Source: Microbacteriaceae bacterium
GTDB lineage: Bacteria; Actinomycetota; Actinomycetes; Actinomycetales; Microbacteriaceae
Reading direction: 5' to 3'
DNA length: 21,117 nt
Assembly (NCBI GenBank): GCA_017744755.1
Contig: JAGIAU010000009.1
Span: forward strand, 1 to 21,117
Shown: positions 7,038 through 12,917 of the stretch, piece after piece
How positions within the stretch are numbered: the first letter of the stretch is position 1
Layout: each line of letters starts with the position of its first letter
Notes under the pieces: model-generated
The model's input: only the letters and a program-made list of their open reading frames with translations
Told to the model about the DNA's origin: nothing
Databases searched by the model: none
Position numbers and translations under genes: made by a program

Positions 7038-8308
7038 CGCGCCGTCGGGCGGCCGGCACCGCCGCATGGGTCGGACTCGCGGCGCTCGTCTCCGGCCTCG
7101 GCGGCTACGTCATGCTCATCGTCGTCGCGCGCGGCGTGCCGGCGGCGGAGTTCGGCGCGTTCTCGACGTTCTGGTCGTTCGTGCTGCTGCTCGCGCTCGG
7201 CTGGTTCCAGCCGATCGAGCAGGAGACGGCGCGGCGCATCGCCCCGCAGCCGGACGTCGCGGGACGGCCCCGGCTGCTGCGGACGGTGTGGCGGTACGCC
7301 GCCGGGGCGGCCGTCATCGCGCTCATCGCGATCGCGGCGAGCGTGCTCGCGACCGGCAGCGGCGCCGACGGGCAGAACGCTCCCGGCGGCGGCTGGCTGC
7401 CCTGGCCGCTCCCGCTGCCGACGGCGCTCGCCGCGCTCGTCTTCATGGTCATGTTCCCCGTCCGCGCCGTCGTGTCGGGGCGGCACCGGCCGGTCGTCTA
7501 CGCGTGGATCGTGCTGACCGACGGCGTGCTGCGCATCGGGTTGCCGCTCCTCCTGCTGCTCCTCGGCGCGCCGATGATCTGGTTCGCGTTCGCCGCGGTC
7601 CTCGCCTACCTGCTGTCGCTCGCGCCCGCCGTCGGGGAGCTGCGCGCGGTCCGGCGGATGGAGCTGCCCGCCGTCCGCTTCGGCGCGTTCTCCGGGGCGA
7701 CGCTGCGCGTCGTCGTTGCGGCCTTCGCGATCCAGGCGATGCTCGCGAGCCCGGTCCTGCTGTCCGCCGTCGCGGCGCCCGACGACCCGACGCTCGCCGG
7801 CAAGGCGATGGCGGTGTTCACGCTCGCGCGCATCCCCGTCTTCCTCTACTACGCCGTGCAGGCGATCTACCTGCCGCGCGTCGCCCGCGCGCACGAGCAC
7901 GGCACGGGCGCCGTCCGCCTGGTCGCCTTGGCCGTGATCGCCGCGCTCGTCCTCGGCGGGCTGACGGTCCTCGGAGCGGCGTTCTTCGGCGACTGGTTCG
8001 TCGGGCTGCTGTTCGGACCGGACCTCGTGCTCGGCCGCACGGCCGAGACGATCCTGGCGGCCGGCGCCGCCTGCTTCCTCCTCGCGCTCGTGCTCTCCGA
8101 CGCGAGCCTCGCCGTCGGCCGGCACACCCGCCTCGTCGCCGTCTGGCTGCCGTCGCTCGCACTCGGGCTGCTCGCGTTCCTCATCCCCGCCGCGCCCGCG
8201 ATCCGGGTCGGACTGCCGCTGCTCGTCGGCGCGGGCGTCGCCGCGGTGGCGTTCGGCGTGCTCAGCGTGCGCGCCCTGCGGGCCGCGCCGCGGGGCGCGT
8301 CGGAGTAG
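7034..8308 (+). CDS. Wzx-like lipid-linked oligosaccharide flippase (polysaccharide biosynthesis protein)
   Basis: 424-aa integral membrane protein with roughly 12 hydrophobic segments and short charged loops, as in the MVF/Wzx superfamily. The N-terminal helix is followed by the VVARGVPAAEFGAFSTF segment, which matches the 'lgp.efG.f...' signature of polysaccharide flippases, and a conserved-looking VFTLARIPVFLYYAVQAIYLPRV helix lies near residues 255-277. Expected role: moving lipid-linked glycan units or lipid-phosphate sugars from the inner to the outer face. It is the last gene of its unit; GTG 7034 overlaps the epimerase stop. It faces rmlA convergently across a 119-bp gap that holds an inverted repeat. 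Confidence 0.85.
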   Translation: MTRRRAAGTAAWVGLAALVSGLGGYVMLIVVARGVPAAEFGAFSTFWSFVLLLALGWFQPIEQETARRIAPQPDVAGRPRLLRTVWRYAAGAAVIALIAIAASVLATGSGADGQNAPGGGWLPWPLPLPTALAALVFMVMFPVRAVVSGRHRPVVYAWIVLTDGVLRIGLPLLLLLLGAPMIWFAFAAVLAYLLSLAPAVGELRAVRRMELPAVRFGAFSGATLRVVVAAFAIQAMLASPVLLSAVAAPDDPTLAGKAMAVFTLARIPVFLYYAVQAIYLPRVARAHEHGTGAVRLVALAVIAALVLGGLTVLGAAFFGDWFVGLLFGPDLVLGRTAETILAAGAACFLLALVLSDASLAVGRHTRLVAVWLPSLALGLLAFLIPAAPAIRVGLPLLVGAGVAAVAFGVLSVRALRAAPRGASE

Positions 8309-8312
8309 CGCG

Positions 8313-8374
8313 CACCGGGACAGGACGCGGGCGCGGCAGCAGGACGCGCGCAGGTGCGTTCTCCTGTCCCAGTG
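8313..8374. terminator. Inverted repeat between convergent flippase and rmlA genes, candidate bidirectional terminator
   Basis: GGGACAGGA (8317-8325) pairs perfectly with TCCTGTCCC (8362-8370). With CAC (8313-8315) and GTG (8372-8374) beyond a single mismatch, 12 of 13 positions pair. The 36-nt loop contains a second copy of CAGGACGCG. CGCACC (8311-8316) could alternatively pair with GGTGCG (8353-8358). There is no T-tract, so intrinsic termination is uncertain. Confidence 0.4.
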
Positions 8375-8427
8375 CCCGAATCCTGTCGTGGCGGGCGAAC
8401 CGAGCCGGCGGCCGCCGCCCGCGCCCC

Positions 8428-9291
8428 TCAGCCGAGCAGGTGCAGGAGGTACTCGCCGTAGCCGGACTTGCGCTGGGCCTCGCCGAGCGCGCGGAGGCGG
8501 TCGTCGTCGATCCAGCCGGAGCGCCAGGCGAGCTCCTCGATGCAGCCGATCTTGATGCCCTGGCGCGCCTCGATGACGCGGACGTACTCGGAAGCCTGCA
8601 TCATCGACTCGAAGGTGCCCGTGTCGAGCCAGGCCGTGCCGCGGTCGAGGACGTGCACGCGGAGCGTGCCGCGCTGCAGGTAGGCGTCGTTCACCGCCGT
8701 GATCTCGATCTCGCCGCGCGCGGAGGGCCGGACGCCCTTCGCGATCTGGACGACGTCATTGTCATAGAAGTAGAGGCCGGGGACGGCGTAGCGGCTCTTC
8801 GGGGCGACGGGCTTCTCCTCGATGGACACCGCGCGGAAGTCCGTGTCGAACTCGACGACGCCGTATGCCGTCGGATCGGCGACACGGTACGCGAAGATGA
8901 GCGCCCCGGCCCCGTCCGCGTCGAAGGAGCCCGCGATGCCCTCGAGGCCCGCGCCGTGGAAGATGTTGTCGCCGAGGACGAGGGCGACGGAGTCGCCGCC
9001 GACGAACTCCTCGCCGATGAGGAACGCCTGCGCGAGCCCCTCCGGCCGCGGCTGCACCGCGTACTCGACCGAGATGCCGAGCTCCGAGCCGTCTCCGAGG
9101 AGCCGCTGGAACGCCTCCTGGTCGTGCGGCGTCGTGATGACGAGCACCTCGCGGATGCCTGCCTCCATGAGCGTCGCGAGCGGGTAGTAGACCATCGGCT
9201 TGTCGTAGACGGGCATCAGCTGCTTCGAGATGCCGCGCGTGATCGGATGCAGGCGCGTGCCCGAGCCGCCGGCGAGGATGATGCCCTTCAT
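8428..9291 (-). CDS. rmlA: Glucose-1-phosphate thymidylyltransferase
   Basis: 287 aa, the usual length of RmlA. It forms dTDP-glucose from dTTP and glucose-1-phosphate, the first step of dTDP-L-rhamnose synthesis, in the cytoplasm. Visible motifs: nucleotide-binding GGSGTRLHPIT (8-18), ISKQLMPVYDKPM (21-33), the metal/substrate motif LGDN (106-109), EEKP near residue 160, and WLDTGTFESM near 225. The ATG overlaps the stop of rmlC (ATGA), so RmlC and RmlA are made together. An AGGAA about 11 nt upstream may help initiation. All catalytic motifs look intact. Confidence 0.97.
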   Translation of the reverse strand: MKGIILAGGSGTRLHPITRGISKQLMPVYDKPMVYYPLATLMEAGIREVLVITTPHDQEAFQRLLGDGSELGISVEYAVQPRPEGLAQAFLIGEEFVGGDSVALVLGDNIFHGAGLEGIAGSFDADGAGALIFAYRVADPTAYGVVEFDTDFRAVSIEEKPVAPKSRYAVPGLYFYDNDVVQIAKGVRPSARGEIEITAVNDAYLQRGTLRVHVLDRGTAWLDTGTFESMMQASEYVRVIEARQGIKIGCIEELAWRSGWIDDDRLRALGEAQRKSGYGEYLLHLLG

Positions 9292-9872
9292 ACCGGGGTC
9301 CGTTCCTGGTAGGGCCGCAGGTGGCCCGCCGCGACCGCCTCCGCGAGCGTCGGCGCGGCGGCGTCGCGGGCCGACAGCTCCGCCTCGGCGCGCGGGAACG
9401 GCAGGTCGAGCGCGATCTGCACGTCGTCGATGCTGACCGCCTTCTCCGTCTCGGGGTCGTAGACCTCCGTGCAGAGGTAGTGCAGCGTCGTGCCGTCCTC
9501 GAGGGAGGCGAAGGCGTGGCCGACGCCGGCGGGGATGAACACGCTCCGGCGGGTCTCCGCGTCGAGCCGCACCCGGTCGACCCGCAGATAGGTGGGCGAG
9601 CCGGGCCGCAGGTCGACGACGTAGTCGATCGCGGAGCCGGCCGCGACGGTCACGTACTTCGCCTGCCCGGGCTGCTTGATCGAGTAGTGGATGCCGCGGA
9701 CGACGCCGCGGGCCGAGACGGAGACGTTCGTCTGCCGCCAGGCGACCTCGCGACCGATGGCCTCGACGAGCGGCTCGACCCGGTACGACTCGAGGAACGC
9801 CCCCCGCGCGTCGCCGTGGATCACCGGCGTGAACTCGTACGCCCCCAGCACGGCGAGCTCTCGTACCTGCAC
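9288..9872 (-). CDS. rmlC: dTDP-4-dehydrorhamnose 3,5-epimerase
   Basis: 194-aa cupin enzyme, third step of dTDP-L-rhamnose synthesis: it epimerises dTDP-4-keto-6-deoxyglucose at C3 and C5. The catalytic base H62 is in RGIH, K72 is in QAKYV, a second histidine H119 is in GVGHAF, and the catalytic tyrosine Y132 is in HYLC. H62, K72 and Y132 fall at the positions I recall for the Mycobacterium tuberculosis enzyme. The C-terminal SARDAAAPTL segment is the usual end of the family. GTG 9872 lies 7 nt from TAGACT, so the message is probably leaderless. It is the first gene of a two-gene unit with rmlA, divergent from the DUF3800 and rmlB-rmlD genes. A single-site (3- or 5-) epimerase cannot be excluded but is unlikely beside RmlA, B and D. 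Confidence 0.95.
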   Translation of the reverse strand: MQVRELAVLGAYEFTPVIHGDARGAFLESYRVEPLVEAIGREVAWRQTNVSVSARGVVRGIHYSIKQPGQAKYVTVAAGSAIDYVVDLRPGSPTYLRVDRVRLDAETRRSVFIPAGVGHAFASLEDGTTLHYLCTEVYDPETEKAVSIDDVQIALDLPFPRAEAELSARDAAAPTLAEAVAAGHLRPYQERTPV

Positions 9873-9879
9873 GGCGGAG

Positions 9880-9885
9880 AGTCTA
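9880..9885 (-). promoter_or_regulatory. -10 element (TAGACT), leaderless promoter of rmlC-rmlA
   Basis: TAGACT on the minus strand, separated from GTG 9872 by 7 nt. Its -35 region overlaps the dyad at 9892-9914, which could therefore act as an operator. Confidence 0.5.
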
Positions 9886-9891
9886 TCGGGG

Positions 9892-9914
9892 GCTGTCGGC
9901 GGCCAGCCGTCAGC
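9892..9914. promoter_or_regulatory. Dyad over the -35 region of rmlC, candidate operator
   Basis: GCTGTCGGC (9892-9900) and GCCGTCAGC (9906-9914) are inverted with one central mismatch and a 5-nt spacer. The position, just upstream of the rmlC -10, is where a repressor would act. No regulator gene is visible in the window. Confidence 0.3.
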
Positions 9915-9923
9915 ACGTAGGGT

Positions 9924-9933
9924 TCTCGCGAGA
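9924..9933. promoter_or_regulatory. Perfect 10-bp palindrome TCTCGCGAGA, possible protein-binding site
   Basis: Perfectly self-complementary 10-mer about 40 bp upstream of the rmlC -10. It lies in the lower-GC gap between rmlC and the DUF3800 gene. It may be a regulator site or part of transferred DNA; the function is not known. Confidence 0.25.
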
Positions 9934-9980
9934 CGGTGACTTCCGGTGAGGGCCCATGAACGTGATCAAGGCTTCGTAGC

Positions 9981-10018
9981 GCACGTTCCGTGCCCTCGGT
10001 GCCTGGTCGCATTCAGGC
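9981..10018. other. Two further dyads in the rmlC / DUF3800 gap
   Basis: GCACG (9981-9985) pairs with CGTGC (9989-9993) around TTC, and GCCTG (10001-10005) pairs with CAGGC (10014-10018) around 8 nt. Together with the sites on either side they make this 250-bp gap unusually rich in dyads. No gene is supported in 9873-10125. Confidence 0.3.
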
Positions 10019-10023
10019 CGAGA

Positions 10024-10032
10024 TGCTAGTGT
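10024..10032 (+). promoter_or_regulatory. Extended -10 (TGCTAGTGT), candidate promoter of a small RNA
   Basis: TGN extension followed by TAGTGT at 10027-10032, the same hexamer as the -10 of the DUF3800 gene. Predicted transcription start is near 10039. No ORF begins at leaderless distance, which suggests a non-coding product. No good -35 is visible. Confidence 0.35.
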
Positions 10033-10089
10033 CCTTTTCCGAGGCCTCGGCCTCGTTTCCGGTGCATAGGTAGTACCGAACACCAATTC

Positions 10090-10118
10090 CTAGGGCCGCC
10101 TCCGGGCGGCCCTAGTGT
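10090..10118 (+). terminator. Strong stem-loop with short T-rich tail just upstream of the DUF3800 gene
   Basis: CTAGGGCCGCC (10090-10100) and GGCGGCCCTAG (10105-10115) are perfectly complementary over 11 bp around a TCCG tetraloop, followed by TGTTT. It has the shape of a factor-independent terminator. The right arm also contains the TAG of the TAGTGT -10 element of the next gene. Confidence 0.6.
10113..10118 (+). promoter_or_regulatory. -10 element (TAGTGT), leaderless promoter of the DUF3800 gene
   Basis: TAGTGT, 7 nt before GTG 10126. It overlaps the right arm and tail of the stem-loop at 10090-10118, so termination of upstream transcription and initiation of this gene use the same DNA. 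Confidence 0.5.
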
Positions 10119-10125
10119 TTGCAGG

Positions 10126-10920
10126 GTGCAGATCTGCTACATCGATGAGTCGGGTGGCGGCGAGCCGCCGGATCAGAGCCCGTCGGCCACGCCGGTCATG
10201 GTGATAGCCGGCGTCATCGTCGACGCCGATGTCATTCCAGCTCTGACTCGCGCGTTCGTAGGCCTGAAGGTGCGCCACTTCGGGACCAGGATGGCGAACG
10301 CGCGCTCGCTGGACCAGATGCTCATCGAGGTCAAGGGGACGCAGCTGCTCGGACTCCTGCGGAGCCCAAGTCGAAACCTGCGCCGCCAGGCCATTCGGTT
10401 CCTGCGGGAGGTAGTGCACCTGCTCGAGGAGTTCGATGTGCATCTGCTCGCACGAATCTGGGTGAAGGCCGTGGGCCGGTCGCTCGACGTTCGCAAGCGC
10501 TACGGCTACACCCTGCAGGACTTCGCAGCAGCCTTCGAACGTCATCTGGCCATCCGCGGCGAGAGCGGCATCCTCATTGCCGATTCTCGAGAGTCGCGAC
10601 TGAACACGCAGGTCGCGCATTCGGTCTTCACCCAGAAGTGGAAGGCTGCCGGCGACCCCTACCCTCACATCCGCGAGGTGCCGCTGTTCGCCTCATCCGA
10701 CAATCACGCAGGCCTGCAGCTCGCCGATCACGTCGCGACGGGGCTGCTCTTCGCCATGTCGACCGCGCGATACGCGGATGAGCGTTCGGGCAATCCCCAT
10801 CGTCCCTCGGCCTACCAGTCGGTGCACGACGAACTCGCCGTCCGGGTCCGCGACCGGATCATCAAGATTCAAGTCACGGATCAGATCGGACAACGCCGCA
10901 GCGACCATCTGTTCAACTGA
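10126..10920 (+). CDS. DUF3800 domain protein
   Basis: 264-aa protein. The N-terminus reads QICYIDESG, the DUF3800 opening motif, with D7 and E8. Further acidic residues are D153 (IADSRES) and D192/D201 in DNHAGLQLADHVA, the C-terminal DUF3800 signature. The family is thought to have an RNase H-like fold and is often found in phage, plasmid and defence contexts; its activity is not established. It has no visible role in sugar metabolism and sits between the divergent rmlCA and rmlBD units. GC content is lower (about 64% in four 60-base lines I counted, against about 75% in rmlA and rmlC lines), with codons such as ATT, CCA, GCT, ACT and GTA that are rare in its neighbours, so it was probably acquired. 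The reading frame is intact, with GTG 10126 set by the TAGTGT promoter. A candidate structured RNA lies directly upstream. Confidence 0.85.
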   Translation: MQICYIDESGGGEPPDQSPSATPVMVIAGVIVDADVIPALTRAFVGLKVRHFGTRMANARSLDQMLIEVKGTQLLGLLRSPSRNLRRQAIRFLREVVHLLEEFDVHLLARIWVKAVGRSLDVRKRYGYTLQDFAAAFERHLAIRGESGILIADSRESRLNTQVAHSVFTQKWKAAGDPYPHIREVPLFASSDNHAGLQLADHVATGLLFAMSTARYADERSGNPHRPSAYQSVHDELAVRVRDRIIKIQVTDQIGQRRSDHLFN

Positions 10921-10935
10921 TCGGCCGCTCGCCGA
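10921..10935 (+). terminator. Small hairpin directly after the DUF3800 stop codon, weak candidate terminator
   Basis: TCGGC and GCCGA pair around CGCTC immediately after TGA 10918-10920. There is no T-tract and the stem is only 5 bp, so termination is doubtful. Confidence 0.2.
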
Positions 10936-11000
10936 CGGCTCCGAACCATGATCCCGGTGCTCCTCCCAGGCTGCTCCACATGGCCCACGGGGGCCGCCGG

Positions 11001-11006
11001 TACGCT
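11001..11006 (+). promoter_or_regulatory. -10 element (TACGCT), leaderless promoter of rmlB-rmlD
   Basis: TACGCT, then 6 nt, then GTG 11013. A short hairpin GGCCC / GGGCC (10982-10986 / 10991-10995) lies just upstream in the -35 area and may block it or terminate the preceding transcript. Confidence 0.55.
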
Positions 11007-11012
11007 CGACGG

Positions 11013-12008
11013 GTGCGGATCCTCGTCACCGGCGGCGCCGGCTTCATCGGCTCGAACTTCGTCCACCATCTGATGGCGGAGACCGGCCACACGGTCACCG
11101 TGCTCGACAAGCTGACGTACGCGGGCAACCTCGCGAGCCTCGAGGGGCTGCCGGCGGACCGGTACGCCTTCGTCAAGGGCGACATCGCGGACGCCGAGCT
11201 CGTCGACGGCCTCGTGGCCGGCCACGACGCGGTCGTGCACTACGCGGCGGAGAGCCACAACGACAACTCGCTGCAGGACCCGCGCCCGTTCCTCGACACG
11301 AACATCGTCGGGACGTACACGCTCATCGAGGCCGCGCGGCGCCACGGCACGCGCTTCCACCACATCTCGACGGACGAGGTCTACGGCGACCTCGAGCTCG
11401 ACGACCCGGCCCGCTTCACGGAGCGGACCCCGTACAACCCGTCCTCGCCCTACTCCTCCACCAAGGCCGGCTCGGACCTCCTCGTCCGCGCCTGGGTGCG
11501 CTCCTTCGGCTTGCAGGCGACGATCTCGAACTGCTCGAACAACTACGGCCCGTACCAGCACGTCGAGAAGTTCATCCCGCGCCAGATCACGAACGTGCTG
11601 CGCGGGGAGCGCCCCAAGCTCTACGGCACCGGCGAGAACGTCCGCGACTGGATCCACGCGAACGACCACTCCAGCGCCGTCCTCACCATCCTCGAGCGCG
11701 GCCGCATCGGCGAGACGTACCTCATCGGCGCCGACGGCGAGCGGAACAACCTCGAGGTCGTCCGCGCGATCCTCCGCCTCACCGGGCAGCCGGAGGACGC
11801 CTTCGACCACGTGAACGACCGCCCCGGGCACGACCTGCGCTACGCGATCGACTCCGCGAAGCTGCGCACCGAGCTCGGCTGGACGCCGCGCTACGCCGAC
11901 TTCGAGGCCGGCCTCGCCGCGACGATCGACTGGTACCGCGAGCACGAGTCCTGGTGGGCGCCGGCGAAGGACGCGACCGAGGCGAAGTACAAGGCGCAGG
12001 GCCAGTGA
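11013..12008 (+). CDS. rmlB: dTDP-glucose 4,6-dehydratase
   Basis: 331 aa, full length for RmlB. It converts dTDP-glucose to dTDP-4-keto-6-deoxyglucose using bound NAD+. The Rossmann motif TGGAGFIG is at residues 6-13. The active-site triad T120-D121-E122 is in STDEVYG, and the SDR pair Y147/K151 is in YSSTK. The AAESHNDNS segment (78-86) has Asn-Asp-Asn in place of the commoner Val-Asp-Arg, a variant I believe is usual in Actinobacteria. The NNYGPYQ and NVRDWIHANDH segments, typical of the family, are intact. The start is fixed by the leaderless promoter. The stop overlaps the GTG of rmlD (GTGA). Confidence 0.97.
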   Translation: MRILVTGGAGFIGSNFVHHLMAETGHTVTVLDKLTYAGNLASLEGLPADRYAFVKGDIADAELVDGLVAGHDAVVHYAAESHNDNSLQDPRPFLDTNIVGTYTLIEAARRHGTRFHHISTDEVYGDLELDDPARFTERTPYNPSSPYSSTKAGSDLLVRAWVRSFGLQATISNCSNNYGPYQHVEKFIPRQITNVLRGERPKLYGTGENVRDWIHANDHSSAVLTILERGRIGETYLIGADGERNNLEVVRAILRLTGQPEDAFDHVNDRPGHDLRYAIDSAKLRTELGWTPRYADFEAGLAATIDWYREHESWWAPAKDATEAKYKAQGQ

Positions 12009-12910
12009 GCCGCGTCGCCGTCGTCGGGGCCGCCGGCATGCTCGGCAGCGACCTCCTCGCCGCCCTCGCCGCCCCTGGCTCCCGGAGCGAGCCCGGCTCC
12101 CTGAGCGAGGCGCAGCCGAGTCGAAGGGGCGAGTCGAAGGGCTTCACCCGCGCCGACTTCGACGTCTCCGATGTGGACGCCGCGCGCGAGGCCCTCGCCG
12201 GCTTCGACGTGATCGTCAACTGCACCGCCTGGAACCGCGTCGACGACGCCGAGACGATGGAGGCGGAGGCGTTCGCGGTGAACGCCGACGGCCCGGCGAG
12301 CCTCGCCGCCGCGGCGGCCGCGACGGGCGCCCGCCTCATCCACGTGAGCACCGACTACGTCTTCGACGGGACGGCGACGAGCCCGATCGCCGAGGACGCC
12401 CCGCGGCACCCGGTCTCGGCCTACGGCCGCTCCAAGGCGGCGGGCGAGGAGCGCGCCATCGCGGGCAACCCCGGCGCGACCGCCATCGTCCGCACCGCCT
12501 GGCTCTACGGCGAGCACGGCCCGAGCTTCCCGCGCACCATGCTGCGGCTCGCCGCCGAGCGCGAGACGGTGAGCGTCGTCACCGACCAGATCGGACAGCC
12601 GACGTGGACGGGCGACCTCGCCGAGCAGCTCGTCCGGCTCATCGAGGCGGGCGTGCCCGCTGGGATCTACCACGGGACGAACTCCGGTGCGGTGAGCTGG
12701 CACGGCTTCGCACGGGAGACGTTCCGCCTCGCGGGGCTGGACCCGGAGCGGGTGCTGCCGACCGACTCCGGCGCGTTCGTCCGCCCGGCGCCGCGACCCG
12801 CCTACTCGGTCCTCGGCCACGACGCCTGGGTGCGGATCGGCCTCGCGCCGATGCGGCCGTGGCAGGAGGCCCTCGCCGCCGCCTTCGAGGCCGGAGCGCT
12901 GCCCCGCTGA
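12005..12910 (+). CDS. rmlD: dTDP-4-dehydrorhamnose reductase with an in-frame repeat-derived insert
   Basis: 301-aa NAD(P)H-dependent reductase, last step of dTDP-L-rhamnose synthesis. GAAGMLG (8-14) binds the cofactor, STDYVFDG (115-122) and Y140-x3-K144 (YGRSK) are catalytic, and RTAWLYG is present. Residues 25-46, between the first helix and the ADFDVSD segment, are Ser/Glu/Gly/Arg-rich and encoded by a palindromic repeat (12077-12142). Other RmlD proteins have a short hydrophobic strand (the 'GHEVVAL' type) here, so the insert replaces or displaces the second Rossmann strand. The frame stays open and the rest is normal, so the enzyme may still work, possibly with altered cofactor preference. 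GTG 12005 overlaps the rmlB stop. It converges on the methyltransferase gene with a 7-bp gap. Confidence 0.93.
   Translation: MSRVAVVGAAGMLGSDLLAALAAPGSRSEPGSLSEAQPSRRGESKGFTRADFDVSDVDAAREALAGFDVIVNCTAWNRVDDAETMEAEAFAVNADGPASLAAAAAATGARLIHVSTDYVFDGTATSPIAEDAPRHPVSAYGRSKAAGEERAIAGNPGATAIVRTAWLYGEHGPSFPRTMLRLAAERETVSVVTDQIGQPTWTGDLAEQLVRLIEAGVPAGIYHGTNSGAVSWHGFARETFRLAGLDPERVLPTDSGAFVRPAPRPAYSVLGHDAWVRIGLAPMRPWQEALAAAFEAGALPR
12077..12142. repeat. REP-like palindromic repeat inserted inside rmlD
   Basis: The core is CCCTGAGCGAG (12099-12109) facing GAGTCGAAGGG (12118-12128). This looks like the widespread CCCTGAGC...GTCGAAGGG extragenic palindrome, as I recall it. The left arm is duplicated with an 18-bp period (12077-12094 and 12095-12112, GGCTCCC[G/T]GAGCGAG). 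The right arm is duplicated with a 13-bp period (12117-12129 and 12130-12142, CGAGTCGAAGGG). It is translated in frame within rmlD as residues 25-46. Confidence 0.6.
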
Positions 12911-12917
12911 TCCGCGG

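Larger units (their letters stand above)
10039..10120 (+). ncRNA. Candidate structured small RNA of about 80 nt
   Basis: From the predicted start near 10039 three hairpins follow in order: the perfect 12-bp palindrome CCGAGGCCTCGG (10039-10050), a 6-bp stem CGGTGC / GTACCG (10060-10065 / 10073-10078, one G-U pair, loop ATAGGTA), and an 11-bp perfect terminator-like stem (10090-10115) followed by TGTTT. Promoter, structured body and terminator in 95 bp with no reading frame argue for a small RNA. I do not recognise an Rfam family. It could instead be the leader of a transcript running into the DUF3800 gene, with the last stem acting as attenuator. Confidence 0.35.

Noticed and set aside
7066..9312. 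748-codon plus-strand ORF across the flippase, the convergent gap and rmlA
   Set aside because: It runs out of frame through the flippase, through an inverted repeat, and antisense to rmlA; composition is typical of a high-GC artefact.
9956..9979. Seven-codon ORF (MNVIKAS) with GGTGAGG upstream, possible leader peptide
   Set aside because: No run of regulatory codons, no attenuator hairpin pair right after it and no downstream gene in the same unit before the terminator; too short to support.
10024..10920. Classical type III toxin-antitoxin locus
   Set aside because: The RNA segment has no tandem repeats and the protein is DUF3800, not ToxN/TenpN-like; only the order of elements is similar, so this is kept as a hypothesis.
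9873..11012. Transposon or integrative element around the DUF3800 gene
   Set aside because: No transposase, integrase, tRNA or matching terminal repeats seen on the two sides; only composition suggests acquisition.
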